From NCBI RefSeq assembly GCF_000420705.1, contig NZ_ATVL01000007.1, positions 248,001 through 312,000 on the forward strand: a DNA stretch of 64,000 nt, read 5' to 3'. The notes beneath the pieces are model-generated. The model was given only the letters and a program-made list of their open reading frames with translations. It ran no database searches and was not told where the DNA came from. The position numbers were made by a program, and so were the translations under genes. Position 1 is the stretch's first letter, and each line of letters begins with the position of its first letter. The DNA is from Hymenobacter norwichensis DSM 15439 (GTDB lineage: Bacteria > Bacteroidota > Bacteroidia > Cytophagales > Hymenobacteraceae). This document shows, piece after piece, positions 23,878-33,071 of the stretch.

Positions 23878-25968
23878 TCAATTCGTCCAGGCGGTGGGCA
23901 CGGTGGGTTTGCCTTGCAGGGGGAGCGTAATGATGAATTCGCTGTACTGGCCGGGCTGGCTCTCCACTGCTATGGTGCCGCCGTGGCTGCGCGTGATGAT
24001 GTCGTAACTCACCCACAAGCCCAGGCCTACGCCTTCGCCATCGGGCTTGGTGGTGAAAAAGCGCTGAAAAATAGCCGACTGCGTTTCTTCGTTGATGCCA
24101 AGGCCATTGTCGCGCACCCGGATTTCCACCTGCTCGCCGAGGTTGCGGGTTTGCAGCGTAATCTGCGGTACGTAGTCGTCTTCGGTGGTTTGCTGCTGGC
24201 GCTTGTGCACGGCGTAAAAGGCGTTGGTAAACAAGCTCACCATCACTCGGCCGAGTTCCTGCCGGACCACCGGCATCATCGGCAGCGTATCATCAAGGTG
24301 GGAGAAGAGAGCAGAGTTAAAGTGGCGGTTTTTCAGGCGCAGGTCGTGGTAAGTGAGGCGCATGTACTCGTTGGTCAGCAGGTTGAGGTCGGTGGGCTGG
24401 CGCTGGGCTGGGCCGGTGCTGGAGTAGTCGAGCATGCTGTTGACGTAACCCTCGGCCCGCTGGCAGTGCTTTACAATATCCGACTGATACTGACTCAAAT
24501 TCTGAAACATCTCATCGATAATCTGTTGATCATCAATGGGTAATAATACCTTGGCTAGCTCTTCGCGCAGCTCTTGGCACAGACCCACGCTGATGGCCGC
24601 AAAGTTCTTCACGCTGCTTATCGGGTTCTTGATTTCGTGCGCTACGCCAGCCATCAGTTCACCCAACGAGGCCATTTTTTCGCGGAGTACCAGTTGGCTC
24701 TGGGTGGTACGCAGCTCCTGCACCATGCGGGCTAGGGTGTCGCGCTGCTGCGTTAGCTCCATTTTCTGCTGGTTCACCCGGTCGTTGAGCAGGAGTAGGC
24801 GCTGGTTGGCTTTGCGTTGCTGATACGTGTAGCGCCACAAGGCCAAGGCCACTAGCAGCGAAGCTCCCAGCCCGGCCCATAGTGCGTAGGTACGGGCCTT
24901 TTCGGCAAACTGAGCACTTTCCTCTTCCAACTGTCCTAAACGCTGCTGCTCGGCAAAGCCAATAGCATCGAGTTGCTTGATACGTTTGGGGTTTTGCAAG
25001 CTGTCCTGGGCCGTGAGCATGATGCGCAGGTATTTGAGGGTGCTGTCGTTTTGCTGTCGGGCTTGGAAAGCATCGGCCAACAGCCGGCTCGTGCGCAGTA
25101 CTGCCACCACAAAGGGCAGACTCTGGCCCACTGTCAGGGCCTTCCGCGCGTAGAGAATGCTGGAATCGGGTTGCTGGCGCTTGTGGTAGAGCTCGGCCAT
25201 GTATTGAAAGGCCCGGCAGCGGCTGCGCAAGTCGTTTTCGGGCATGGCAGCCTGGGCGCTGCGGTGATAGTAGCGTAATGCCTGGCCCTGGTAGCCCAGG
25301 GCAGCTTGCAGCAGCCCTAGTTCCCGCAGAACATAAGGCCTGGGGTTGCCCCAGCAACTCCAGCCGGCGGCCGGCGGGGGCTGAGTAAGAACAAAGGCTT
25401 TATGTAAATAAAAGGCTGCCGAATCGAGTTTGCCCAAACCTTCATAGCTGGCTCCGATGTTAGTCAGAACACTGGTCAACTGCGAAACATCGGTGATGTG
25501 CCCTAGCCGGTAGTTTTCCTGAGCCCGGAAATAGTAGCTTAGTGAAGGACGAAAATCGTCGAGGGCGAAGTACAGCAGCCCGGTTTGGTTGAGGATGCGG
25601 GCGGTGCCTTCGTAATCCTGGGCGGCTTTACACAGCTGCAAAGCCCGGAGGTTGAGCCGTAACGCGGCCGGCAGGTTGCCCCGCTCCGACAGCAGAATGG
25701 CCAAGCGGGACAGGCAACGGCCTTCGCCTTTGCCGTAGCTGATGCGGCGAGCCAGCTGCAAGCCCTGCTTGGCGTACCACCGCACCGAATCGAAATGAGA
25801 ATAGCGGTACGTGGCACTTAGGTTGGCCAGCAGCAGCACCCGGCTGGTGTCGGAAGTGGCCTGCGCCAAGGCTTGCCGCACGGTTGCCGTTTGCGGGCTC
25901 TGGGCCGTTGCCCAACTGAAGGGCAGCAGTAAAACAAGCAGAATCCCGGCGAGTAATCGTGAAATCAT
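23878..25968 (-). CDS. TPR-containing sensor histidine kinase
   Basis: 696 residues. Signal peptide/anchor (ILLVLLLPFSWATAQS), about 300 residues of TPR helices in the periplasm (SRLAILLSERGNLPAALRLN), one transmembrane helix (WAGLGASLLVALALW, about 375), and a coiled coil. HisKA follows with phospho-His in AGVAHEIKNPISSV, then HATPase with N box NAFYAVHK, G1 DNGLGI and GVGLGLWVSYDII. No receiver domain and no response regulator next to it, so its partner is elsewhere. A common Bacteroidetes kinase type. Confidence 0.92.
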   Translation of the reverse strand: MISRLLAGILLVLLLPFSWATAQSPQTATVRQALAQATSDTSRVLLLANLSATYRYSHFDSVRWYAKQGLQLARRISYGKGEGRCLSRLAILLSERGNLPAALRLNLRALQLCKAAQDYEGTARILNQTGLLYFALDDFRPSLSYYFRAQENYRLGHITDVSQLTSVLTNIGASYEGLGKLDSAAFYLHKAFVLTQPPPAAGWSCWGNPRPYVLRELGLLQAALGYQGQALRYYHRSAQAAMPENDLRSRCRAFQYMAELYHKRQQPDSSILYARKALTVGQSLPFVVAVLRTSRLLADAFQARQQNDSTLKYLRIMLTAQDSLQNPKRIKQLDAIGFAEQQRLGQLEEESAQFAEKARTYALWAGLGASLLVALALWRYTYQQRKANQRLLLLNDRVNQQKMELTQQRDTLARMVQELRTTQSQLVLREKMASLGELMAGVAHEIKNPISSVKNFAAISVGLCQELREELAKVLLPIDDQQIIDEMFQNLSQYQSDIVKHCQRAEGYVNSMLDYSSTGPAQRQPTDLNLLTNEYMRLTYHDLRLKNRHFNSALFSHLDDTLPMMPVVRQELGRVMVSLFTNAFYAVHKRQQQTTEDDYVPQITLQTRNLGEQVEIRVRDNGLGINEETQSAIFQRFFTTKPDGEGVGLGLWVSYDIITRSHGGTIAVESQPGQYSEFIITLPLQGKPTVPTAWTN

Positions 25969-26164
25969 GTGAAAAGGTACGAATAGGAAATACGCTATGC
26001 ATTACCGGCTTTCAAAGCTGAACAGTTTCCGGTAAACCCTGGTCGTAAAAATCTGGCTTGCCTGGTAGGATGCAACTGGTTTGATCGAGAAAATCCGGCA
26101 CAAGTTCTCACTAACCGTGTTTAGCTTGCTTATATATTGCCAACTCTCTGTTCAAGCTCCTGCT

Positions 26165-27100
26165 ATGTTTTGCCGTTTCAGTTGCGTTCTGTTGCTTGTG
26201 CTGCTCGTTCAGCCGGCGTATGCTCAGCGTGTTGAAAAACCAAATACGGCCGACTCCAGCCGGTTGCGCCAGCATTTGCTGGCCCTTATTGGTACGCCGC
26301 AACCCCGCAACTACCAGCACCCCGCTAGCCTAGCGCAAGCCGCCGACTACATTCGGCGTGAATTGCAAGCAGCCGGCGCCCGCAGCACCGACCAGCCCTA
26401 CGCAGTGCAGGGCCAAACCTACCGCAACCTGATTGGCAGCTTCGGCCCCGAAACCGGTCCGCGCCTTATTATTGGGGCGCACTATGATGTGTGCGGCGAG
26501 CAGCCCGGCGCCGACGACAACGGAACGGGCGTGGCGGCGCTGCTGGAACTGGCCCGACTGCTCGGGCAGCAACCTAGCCTGCCGTACCGTATTGATTTGG
26601 TGGCCTACACGCTGGAAGAGCCGCCATTCTTCCGGACCCAACAGATGGGTAGCTATGTGCATGCGCAGGCCTTGCACACGGCTGGCGTGCCGGTGCGCGG
26701 TATGGTGGCGCTGGAAATGCTGGGCTACTACGATGACCGAAAGCACAGCCAACGCTACCCGTTTGGCCCGTTGAAATTCATCTTCGGGAGCCGGGGCAAC
26801 TACGTAACGGTGGCGCAGAAATTCGGGAATGGTCGCTTCGGGCGGCAGTTTGCGCGGCAATACAAGGCCACCGCCGCCTTACCCGTAAAGCGGTTTAAGG
26901 CGCCGGCCTGGCTGCCTGGCATCGACTTCTCCGACCACCTCAATTACTGGCAGTTCGGGTTTTCGGCGGTGCTACTCACCGATACCGCCTTCTACCGCAA
27001 CCAGCACTATCACCAGCCCACCGACACCCTCAACCGGCTGGACATGCACCGCCTGGGTTTGGCCGTAGATGCCGTGCTGGCCACGGTGCTGCACCTCTAA
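26165..27100 (+). CDS. Secreted M28 family zinc peptidase
   Basis: 311 residues; signal peptide (CVLLLVLLVQPAYAQ) then an M28 aminopeptidase-like domain. Candidate zinc ligands in family order: His in GAHYD, Asp in PGADDNGTG, Glu in TLEEPPF, Glu in VALEMLGYY, and His in YHQPTDT near the C-terminus. Exported to the periplasm or outside. ATG 26165 is chosen because it starts the signal peptide; the frame is open from 26081. Divergent from the TPR kinase across a 196-bp promoter region. Confidence 0.88.
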   Translation: MFCRFSCVLLLVLLVQPAYAQRVEKPNTADSSRLRQHLLALIGTPQPRNYQHPASLAQAADYIRRELQAAGARSTDQPYAVQGQTYRNLIGSFGPETGPRLIIGAHYDVCGEQPGADDNGTGVAALLELARLLGQQPSLPYRIDLVAYTLEEPPFFRTQQMGSYVHAQALHTAGVPVRGMVALEMLGYYDDRKHSQRYPFGPLKFIFGSRGNYVTVAQKFGNGRFGRQFARQYKATAALPVKRFKAPAWLPGIDFSDHLNYWQFGFSAVLLTDTAFYRNQHYHQPTDTLNRLDMHRLGLAVDAVLATVLHL

Positions 27101-27187
27101 ACCTGCCTATCCCTGAACTGTGCGCCCCAAGTAACGTAAGGGGAGCCGCACGCTCACCAACTTTTTCTGGTGCCGTTGGCAAGGTCC

Positions 27188-27970
27188 ATGAAAAGATTAT
27201 TGGTTGTAGTAGGAGTACTAGCGCTGAGTAAGGCGGGTTTCGGGCAAGCGCTTCCCCGCCTGCTCGACCACAACACGCTAGGATGGGTGGTGTATTCCGG
27301 CGACTTGCAAGTGAGCGAGAAGTGGTTTTTGCACACCGAATACCAACTACGGCGCGTGCAGCTGTTAGGGACGCAGCAACAGCACTTGGCCCGGCTAGGA
27401 GTGGGGCATCAGCTCACCAACCGCGTAACGGTAAGCGGTGGCTATACCTACTTTCAAACCCACGAGTACGGGCGCTACCCCACTGTGATGGGCCGACCCC
27501 AGCCGGAGCACCGGCTCTATGAAGATGTGACCTTAAGCGACGAGCTAGGCCGCCTGCAACTCGCGCAACGTCTACGGCTGGAGCAGCGCTGGCTCGGTAC
27601 GCGGTCCGACGAAGGCGCTGGTTCCGTCCAAGACTGGGATTATCAGCACCGCATCCGGTACCAGCTCAGCGGCAGCTTTCCGCTGCAAGGCCCTACCATC
27701 GACAACGGCGAGTGGTACCTGAATGCTTTCGACGAACTCTTCATCGGTTTCGGGCGCAACGTGGGCAACAACGTGTTCAACCAAAACCGAATTTCAGGCG
27801 GCCTAGGCTACCGATTCACTGACCACGCGAAGGTCGAGCTGAACTACCTCAACCAAGTAACCCAGCACGCCGACCCCGACCCGGTTTCCGGCCGCCCGGT
27901 GTTCGAAATTAACAACGGCGTCCGGCTCAATATCCTCTATGACCTGGACTTCACTGACGCTGCCCACTAA
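27188..27970 (+). CDS. DUF2490 domain outer membrane protein
   Basis: 260 residues from ATG 27188; signal peptide KRLLVVVGVLALSKAGFGQ. The DUF2490 signatures WFLHTEYQLRR, LARLGVGHQLTNRVTVSGGY, EHRLYEDVTL and LRLEQRWLG fit a beta-barrel with alternating aromatic strands. Function of the family unknown. It may be co-transcribed with the M28 peptidase 87 bp upstream. Confidence 0.85.
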   Translation: MKRLLVVVGVLALSKAGFGQALPRLLDHNTLGWVVYSGDLQVSEKWFLHTEYQLRRVQLLGTQQQHLARLGVGHQLTNRVTVSGGYTYFQTHEYGRYPTVMGRPQPEHRLYEDVTLSDELGRLQLAQRLRLEQRWLGTRSDEGAGSVQDWDYQHRIRYQLSGSFPLQGPTIDNGEWYLNAFDELFIGFGRNVGNNVFNQNRISGGLGYRFTDHAKVELNYLNQVTQHADPDPVSGRPVFEINNGVRLNILYDLDFTDAAH

Positions 27971-27974
27971 TCAG

Positions 27975-28595
27975 CTAGTACGATTTTTTCAACTGTCCTA
28001 CCCATACCCAACCTGTCTGCACAACCAAGTATTGGCTGCCGTCCTCAGACTGCCAAAGGTAGTTTGGCCGCTGTAGCGTCCAAGCCGGCCAGCCGTCCGG
28101 ATAGTCATAGGCATCCACAAAAATTTCCCAAGGGTAGGTATGCCACGCTAATTGATTAATGCCGGGCAACTGCCGGTATTCTAAAGGCAGGGCCGGGCCA
28201 GTGGGGTCGGAGTCACCAAACCTTTCTTGGTAGTTATTCAAGTGTTTCCCAGTGCTTACTGCTACTTGTGAGCTGTGCGCAAACTCTGGCCCCACCAGCC
28301 AGATGGCGGCATAGTAAGGCTCTGGTAAGGACGTGAGGGACGGTTGCCACGCCAGAAAGGTGGTAAGTAGATGCTGAACGGCTAACTGTTGGACTTGTTG
28401 TGGCGGCTGCCGGTGGTGCCAATGCCATAGATGTAGCCCTAGCTTCTCGTAGTAATAGTGGTTTTTCTGAAGAGTAGCAATGGGCAGTAGTGGTGCCAAA
28501 TGGCTTTCCCGCTGCAACCGTTTCAGATGTCGCTTGCCGCCGCGAATTTTGCGCTTGTCGGTTCGGTAGTGAGTGCTACGGCGGCGAGGTTTCAT
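27975..28595 (-). CDS. Protein of unknown function, basic N-terminus
   Basis: 206 residues, no signal peptide. The first 30 residues are very basic (RRRSTHYRTDKRKIRGGKRH), then a Trp/Tyr/His-rich domain (LHLWHWHHRQ, YPWEIFVDAYDYPDGW). No family recognised. Only 4 bp separate its stop from the convergent DUF2490 stop. The frame has normal codon use and an uninterrupted length, so I regard it as a real gene. Confidence 0.6.
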   Translation of the reverse strand: MKPRRRSTHYRTDKRKIRGGKRHLKRLQRESHLAPLLPIATLQKNHYYYEKLGLHLWHWHHRQPPQQVQQLAVQHLLTTFLAWQPSLTSLPEPYYAAIWLVGPEFAHSSQVAVSTGKHLNNYQERFGDSDPTGPALPLEYRQLPGINQLAWHTYPWEIFVDAYDYPDGWPAWTLQRPNYLWQSEDGSQYLVVQTGWVWVGQLKKSY

Positions 28596-28700
28596 ATAGC
28601 TGATGTCAGGTGTATAATTAAATACGATGTTGTTTTTGCTAAAATACTATATCTTTACTAACTTGGTATAGTTTGTAAGTAAGTGTTTACTCACTGGTGT

Positions 28701-29123
28701 ATGGAACAGGTTGTTTGCCCGAAGTGCGAATCAAAGGAGGCTACTAAAAGTGGCATTGTAGGCGGGCGGCAGCGCTATAAGTGCAGAAACTGCGGCTACC
28801 ACTTCTCGGTAGCGAAGGTGGGTAAAGAAATTAACTCCTACTATGTTATCAAGGCATTGCAGCTGTATGTGGAGGGATTGAGCTACCGGGAGATTGAACG
28901 GCTGCTAGGGGTGAGTCACGTGAGCGTAATGAACTGGGTGAAGAAATACGGTATGAAGGCACCTCGCCAGACTGAGTATCACCCAACCTATAAAATTCTC
29001 AATCAGAAGGAATTAGCCGAATATTTTCAGCACCCTGAGAACCTGAAAGATGCCGGTTTGGTGGTAACTGAGCTCGGAGATAAGTACATGATGATTCGGT
29101 GGGAGCGGTTCCGGCAGGCGTAA
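28701..29123 (+). CDS. Orphan IS1 InsA-like zinc-ribbon/HTH protein
   Basis: 140 residues. N-terminal zinc ribbon with CPKC and CRNC pairs (EQVVCPKCESKEATKSG, YKCRNCGYHFS), then a helix-turn-helix (LSYREIERLLGVSHVSVMNWVKKYG). This is the arrangement of InsA of IS1-type elements. The catalytic DDE part (InsB) is absent. Instead about 50 C-terminal residues of unknown type follow (NQKELAEYFQHPENLKDAGL, DKYMMIRWERF). No terminal inverted repeats are seen around it. It is probably a free-standing DNA-binding protein derived from a transposase subunit rather than an active element. GTG 28683 is an alternative start. Confidence 0.75.
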   Translation: MEQVVCPKCESKEATKSGIVGGRQRYKCRNCGYHFSVAKVGKEINSYYVIKALQLYVEGLSYREIERLLGVSHVSVMNWVKKYGMKAPRQTEYHPTYKILNQKELAEYFQHPENLKDAGLVVTELGDKYMMIRWERFRQA

Positions 29124-29273
29124 GCCTATAGCACTTAGCGAAAATATAGCCAGCGTGCTGGTTCTATAGGAAGGTTTTGCTATTTGGTTGGCCTGAAAGG
29201 GGAGGGTGGCTGTAATAGCGCTGTCTTTTTCTTCGGGCATTTACCAATTCCCACGCATCACTTCCCCATCCCC

Positions 29274-30821
29274 ATGCGAAACACTCGTTACGCACTTGCG
29301 CTGAGCGCATTGGTAGCAGCTACCGGCGCTTCGGCTCAGGTAGTTACGCCGCCAGCTGGCCAGGCCCCGCCGCCTGCCGCTCCGGCCCCGCCGCCCGCCA
29401 CGCCGGCCCCCACCAAGCCAGTGCCGTATGGGCCGGGCATGAAAGTCAATATCTCGCCCGACGGCTCTAAATACCTGCGGTTTCTGCTTTGGTCGCAGAT
29501 ATACACCCGCTACAACGAAAACAACACGGGCACCCTGCGGGCGCCCAATAAGCCCAAGGAAAGCCAGGTGGATTTCGGTATTCGCCGCTCTCGGATGGTG
29601 ATTCTGGCGCAGCTCAACCCGCGCTTCCTGATCTACACGCACCTGGGTATCAACAACCAGAACAATTTAAGTGGGGGTCTGAATGCGGCTACCGACGGCA
29701 AGAAGCCGCAGCTGTTCATTCATGAGGCCGTAACGGAGTACAAAGTTAACAAATACCTCAACCTAGGGGGGGGGCTGCATTACTACAATGGCATCTCGCG
29801 CCTGAGCAGCGCCAGTACTACCAGCATGCTGGCCATGGACTTCCCGCTCACCAACTTCCCCACCATCGATGCCCTCGATCAGTTTGCACGGTGGCTGGGC
29901 GTGTTTGCCAAGGGCCGCGTCGGAAAGTTCGACTACCGCGTATCGATGAGCGACCCGTACCTGACCAACCTGCCTACCAACGCCAATTACGTGGTGGGCG
30001 GCGTGCAAACCGGCAACCCGCTGGGCCTGGGTGTGAACCGGACTACGCTGGACCCACCCCTTATTACCACCAACGTCGGTACTAACACGGCGCAGTATAA
30101 CCCGCAGAACACCAGCCATGTGTATCAGGGGTATTTCAGCTATAATCTCTGGGAGCCGGAAGCCAACCTGTTGCCTTACTACCAGGGTACTTATCTAGGA
30201 ACCAAGAAAGTGCTGAGTCTCGGAACTGGCTTCATGTACAACAAGGATGGTATGTACTCGCGGCCGACCAGTAGCAGCGTACCCTTGAGCAGCCTAACGC
30301 CCGGCTCCGATTTGTACACCGCTGTGCCAACCCGGAAGCACGATATCAAGCTGTTCGGGGCCGATGTGTTCCTCGACATGCCAATTGATACGGCCTCGCG
30401 CACAGCTCTGACCGTGTACGGCGTGTACTACAACTACAATTTCGGGCCGAACTACGTGCGCTACGTAGGGGCCGAAAACCCCGGCTACGGCACCCTGGCT
30501 ACTCGCGGCAACGCCGTACCACAGTCGGGAACGGGCAATTCCCAATACCTGAATGCCGGGTTTCTGCTACCCCAGAACACCCTCGGCCCCAAAGCCCGGC
30601 TGCAACCTTACATCGCCTACCTGCACAGCAGCTATGAGGGCTTGCGCAAAGACAACGGCGAACGGGCCGGCGTGAACGTGTACGATGCCGGCGTGAACGT
30701 GCTGCTCGATGGCCACAATGCCAAAGTAACGCTCAACTACCGTGCCCGCCCCGATTTCACCGTCCCCAACGACGTGAAGTACCGTCCCGAAATCACCTTG
30801 CAAACGCAGGTATTCCTCTAA
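29274..30821 (+). CDS. Outer membrane porin, OprP-like (phosphate-selective porin family)
   Basis: 515 residues from ATG 29274. Signal peptide NTRYALALSALVAATGASAQ, a Pro/Ala-rich linker, then a barrel with strand motifs RFLLWSQIYTRY, FGIRRSRMVILAQLNPRFLIYTHLG and a C-terminal aromatic strand (ITLQTQVFL). This resembles Porin_O_P proteins. It heads the acetate-type module (MFS, small membrane protein, SLC5-kinase, regulator, acs), so it probably lets small anionic substrates through the outer membrane; the substrate is inferred from context. A CCC-rich leader precedes the ATG. Confidence 0.82.
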   Translation: MRNTRYALALSALVAATGASAQVVTPPAGQAPPPAAPAPPPATPAPTKPVPYGPGMKVNISPDGSKYLRFLLWSQIYTRYNENNTGTLRAPNKPKESQVDFGIRRSRMVILAQLNPRFLIYTHLGINNQNNLSGGLNAATDGKKPQLFIHEAVTEYKVNKYLNLGGGLHYYNGISRLSSASTTSMLAMDFPLTNFPTIDALDQFARWLGVFAKGRVGKFDYRVSMSDPYLTNLPTNANYVVGGVQTGNPLGLGVNRTTLDPPLITTNVGTNTAQYNPQNTSHVYQGYFSYNLWEPEANLLPYYQGTYLGTKKVLSLGTGFMYNKDGMYSRPTSSSVPLSSLTPGSDLYTAVPTRKHDIKLFGADVFLDMPIDTASRTALTVYGVYYNYNFGPNYVRYVGAENPGYGTLATRGNAVPQSGTGNSQYLNAGFLLPQNTLGPKARLQPYIAYLHSSYEGLRKDNGERAGVNVYDAGVNVLLDGHNAKVTLNYRARPDFTVPNDVKYRPEITLQTQVFL

Positions 30822-30823
30822 GA

Positions 30824-30936
30824 AGTGAGATGTGAACTAGTGAGATGATGAGTTTGGCGCTTGAACCGCACCACTTGCGCAAATGATGCCAGCAAAACGT
30901 CAAACTCACTATTTCACCACTTCGCTATTTCACCAA
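30824..30936 (+). repeat. TTGCGCA-core inverted repeat, copy 1, porin-MFS gap
   Basis: GTGAGATGATGAGTTTG at 30840-30856 pairs with CAAACTCACTATTTCAC at 30901-30917 (three mismatches); centre contains TTGCGCA (30875-30881) and AAAACGTCAAACTCAC. Begins 3 bp after the porin stop. Homologous to 32948-33065 and 62450-62560. Confidence 0.8.
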
Positions 30937-30969
30937 CTCGTCTCACCTTCAAAAACTCCCTTCCTTATC

Positions 30970-32493
30970 ATGAACCAAAACCTCCCCAACCGTGACTCCG
31001 GGGCCTACTCCGGGGCGGCTCCTCTAGCTGGCGCTACCGATGCCTCGCTGGAGCACGACAACAACGCCGTTTCGTCCAGCACCATATGGCAGGTAATCAC
31101 CGCCTCGTCGGTGGGTACCGTTATCGAGTGGTATGACTTCTACATCTTCGGTTCGTTGGCGGCCATCATTGGGCCGGTGCTGTTCGGGCAACAAGGGGAT
31201 TTGACCAAGTCGCTGTTGGGTGCGCTGGCCATTTTCGGGGCTGGTTTCGTGGTACGCCCGTTTGGGGCCGTATTCTTCGGCCGCATCGGCGACATGATTG
31301 GGCGCAAGTACACGTTTCTCGTAACGCTGCTGATTATGGGCGGCGCTACGTTCGTGACGGGCCTGATTCCGAGCTATGATTCCATTGGCATTGCCGCACC
31401 GCTTATTGTGGTGGTGCTACGGCTGTTGCAAGGCCTAGCCCTGGGCGGCGAATACGGCGGTGCAGCCACTTACGTAGCCGAATATGCCCCCGATAAAAAG
31501 CGCGGCTACTTCACCAGCTTCATCCAGATTACCGCCACCGGCGGCCTCATCCTCAGCATTTCGGTGATTCTGATTACCCGCAAAGCCCTCGGCGAAGATG
31601 CCTTCAAAGAGTGGGGCTGGCGCATTCCGTTCTTGCTGTCGGGCCTTTTGGTTATTGCTTCCTACTACATCCGGCGCAAGCTGCACGAGTCGCCGCTGTT
31701 TGCTAAGGCCAAAGCCACAGGCACCACCAGCAAAAGCCCCCTGCGCGACTCGTTCGTGAACCCCGTGAACCGCCGCTTGGTACTGATTGCGCTGTTCGGC
31801 GTGACCATGGGCCAGGGCGTTATCTTCTACACCAGCCAGTTTCAGGTGTTCACCTTTATGAACGCCACGCTCAAGCTTGACATCGTTGATTCCAGCGTGA
31901 TTATGGTGGTTTCCATGCTACTGGCTACGCCGCTGTTCGTGTACTTCGGCTCGCTTTCGGACCGGATTGGCCGCAAGCGCATCATCATGACCGGCATGAT
32001 TTGCGGGGCTTTGTTCACTGCGCCGCTTTTCTATGGCATCAAGGCGTTTGCCGGTCCGCTCACCGAAATAACCCCCGCCACCATTGATGCCGCTGGCAAA
32101 GCCGTACCGGCCGTTATGAAGGCCCTGACACCCAACTTGCCCGCCATGATTGCCCTCACGTTCTGCCTAGTGTTATTCGTGACGATGGTGTACGGCCCCA
32201 TTGCAGCTTACTTGGTGGAACTGTTCCCAACCAAAGTGCGCTACACGTCTCTCTCAGTGCCATACCACATCGGCAACGGCATTTTCGGGGGCTTCGTGCC
32301 GCTGGTAGCCACCTCTATTGGGGTATGGGCCGCTGCGCAGCCGGAAGGTACATTCTCGAAGGAGCACAGCAGCCTTATTGGCCTGGTTTACCCGATAGTT
32401 GTCGCCTTTGTCTGCTTCGTTATCGGCATGATCTACGTGAAAGACGTGCGCAACGTGCGCCTGCTGGAAGACGGTTCCGGCGACACCCATTAA
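30970..32493 (+). CDS. MHS-type MFS symporter, probable monocarboxylate transporter
   Basis: 507 residues, 12 transmembrane helices. Signatures of the metabolite:H+ symporter family: GTVIEWYDFYIFGSLAA near residue 50, RPFGAVFFGRIGDMIGRKYTF, LRLLQGLALGGEYGGA and ELFPTKVRYTSLSVPYH. An ~40-residue hydrophilic N-tail precedes helix 1. Members import proline/betaine, shikimate, citrate or short monocarboxylates. Position between a porin and an SLC5-kinase/acs set suggests acetate or a similar acid (inference). ATG 30970 is chosen since the extension from 30883 is encoded by the repeat region. Confidence 0.88.
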   Translation: MNQNLPNRDSGAYSGAAPLAGATDASLEHDNNAVSSSTIWQVITASSVGTVIEWYDFYIFGSLAAIIGPVLFGQQGDLTKSLLGALAIFGAGFVVRPFGAVFFGRIGDMIGRKYTFLVTLLIMGGATFVTGLIPSYDSIGIAAPLIVVVLRLLQGLALGGEYGGAATYVAEYAPDKKRGYFTSFIQITATGGLILSISVILITRKALGEDAFKEWGWRIPFLLSGLLVIASYYIRRKLHESPLFAKAKATGTTSKSPLRDSFVNPVNRRLVLIALFGVTMGQGVIFYTSQFQVFTFMNATLKLDIVDSSVIMVVSMLLATPLFVYFGSLSDRIGRKRIIMTGMICGALFTAPLFYGIKAFAGPLTEITPATIDAAGKAVPAVMKALTPNLPAMIALTFCLVLFVTMVYGPIAAYLVELFPTKVRYTSLSVPYHIGNGIFGGFVPLVATSIGVWAAAQPEGTFSKEHSSLIGLVYPIVVAFVCFVIGMIYVKDVRNVRLLEDGSGDTH

Positions 32494-32554
32494 CCGGTTG
32501 CTGGCACCGAAGGAAAGGCTTGCCGTCCGCCAACTTTTCTAGTTGCATCAACCA

Positions 32555-32592
32555 AGAAAAGTCCGTTGGGCCCCGGCTCAGCGGACTTTTCT
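32555..32592 (+). terminator. Terminator after the MFS gene
   Basis: 11-bp stem AGAAAAGTCCG (32555-32565) with CGGACTTTTCT (32582-32592) and a GC-rich internal extension; T run on the descending arm. Confidence 0.75.
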
Positions 32593-32604
32593 GTTGGTAA
32601 CCCA

Positions 32605-32686
32605 GTTGTCATTCCGACGCAGGAGGAATCTGAGTTATCCATAATTTAACGATTCCACTCAGATTCGTGCTGGGTCGGAATGACAA
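32605..32686. repeat. Dispersed GTCATTCCGA-type inverted repeat, copy 2
   Basis: Left arm 32605-32635, right arm 32657-32686. The left arm shares its first 28 bases with the copy at 58981; the right arm has mismatches (CGTGCTGGG versus CCTCCTGCG). Lies behind the MFS terminator. Confidence 0.88.
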
Positions 32687-32726
32687 GCCTACAACAACCA
32701 ATTCCCACCCTTAAAATCCCCACCTC

Positions 32727-32945
32727 ATGCTACCCATGTCGCCACAGGAACAGGCCGAGCAACGCCGCGGGCAGCGGCTCTTGTTTGTGACCCTGCTGTT
32801 CGGAGTACTGCTGAATTTCCCGCTGCTAGCCGTTTTCAACCACAACGGCCGGGTAGGGGGTATCCCGGTGCTCTACCTCTACGTGCTGCTCACTTGGGTG
32901 GCCCTGGTGCTACTCACCACCCGGCTGGTTCAGAAGAGTAGCTGA
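32727..32945 (+). CDS. Small two-helix membrane protein before the SLC5-kinase
   Basis: 72 residues (69 if started at the second Met, 32736). Basic N-terminus then two hydrophobic helices (LLFVTLLFGVLLNFPLLAVF and VLYLYVLLTWVALVLLTT) separated by a short loop with GGIP. Size and topology resemble the small subunits that accompany SLC5-type symporters (for example DUF4212 or DUF485 proteins), but I cannot assign a family. Its place directly before the SLC5-histidine kinase supports a role as a partner of that sensor (inference). Confidence 0.7.
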   Translation: MLPMSPQEQAEQRRGQRLLFVTLLFGVLLNFPLLAVFNHNGRVGGIPVLYLYVLLTWVALVLLTTRLVQKSS

Positions 32946-32947
32946 TT

Positions 32948-33065
32948 GGTGAAATTGTGAGATTGTGAAATGGTGAGTTTTACGTTCCGTTGGCCCCATT
33001 TGCGCAGACTGCGCGGCTAAAACGTTAAACTCACTATCTCACAATTTCACCACCTCACAATTTCA
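32948..33065 (+). repeat. TTGCGCA-core inverted repeat, copy 2, before the SLC5-kinase
   Basis: Left part 32948-32985 (GTGAAATTGTGAGATTGTGA...), right part 33020-33065 ending seven bases before ATG 33072, core TTGCGCA at 32999-33005. It fills the complete stop-to-start gap. Confidence 0.85.
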
Positions 33066-33071
33066 CATTTC

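Noticed and set aside
28596..29273. Complete IS1-type insertion sequence
   Set aside because: No InsB/DDE frame, no terminal inverted repeats and no target duplication found around the InsA-like gene.
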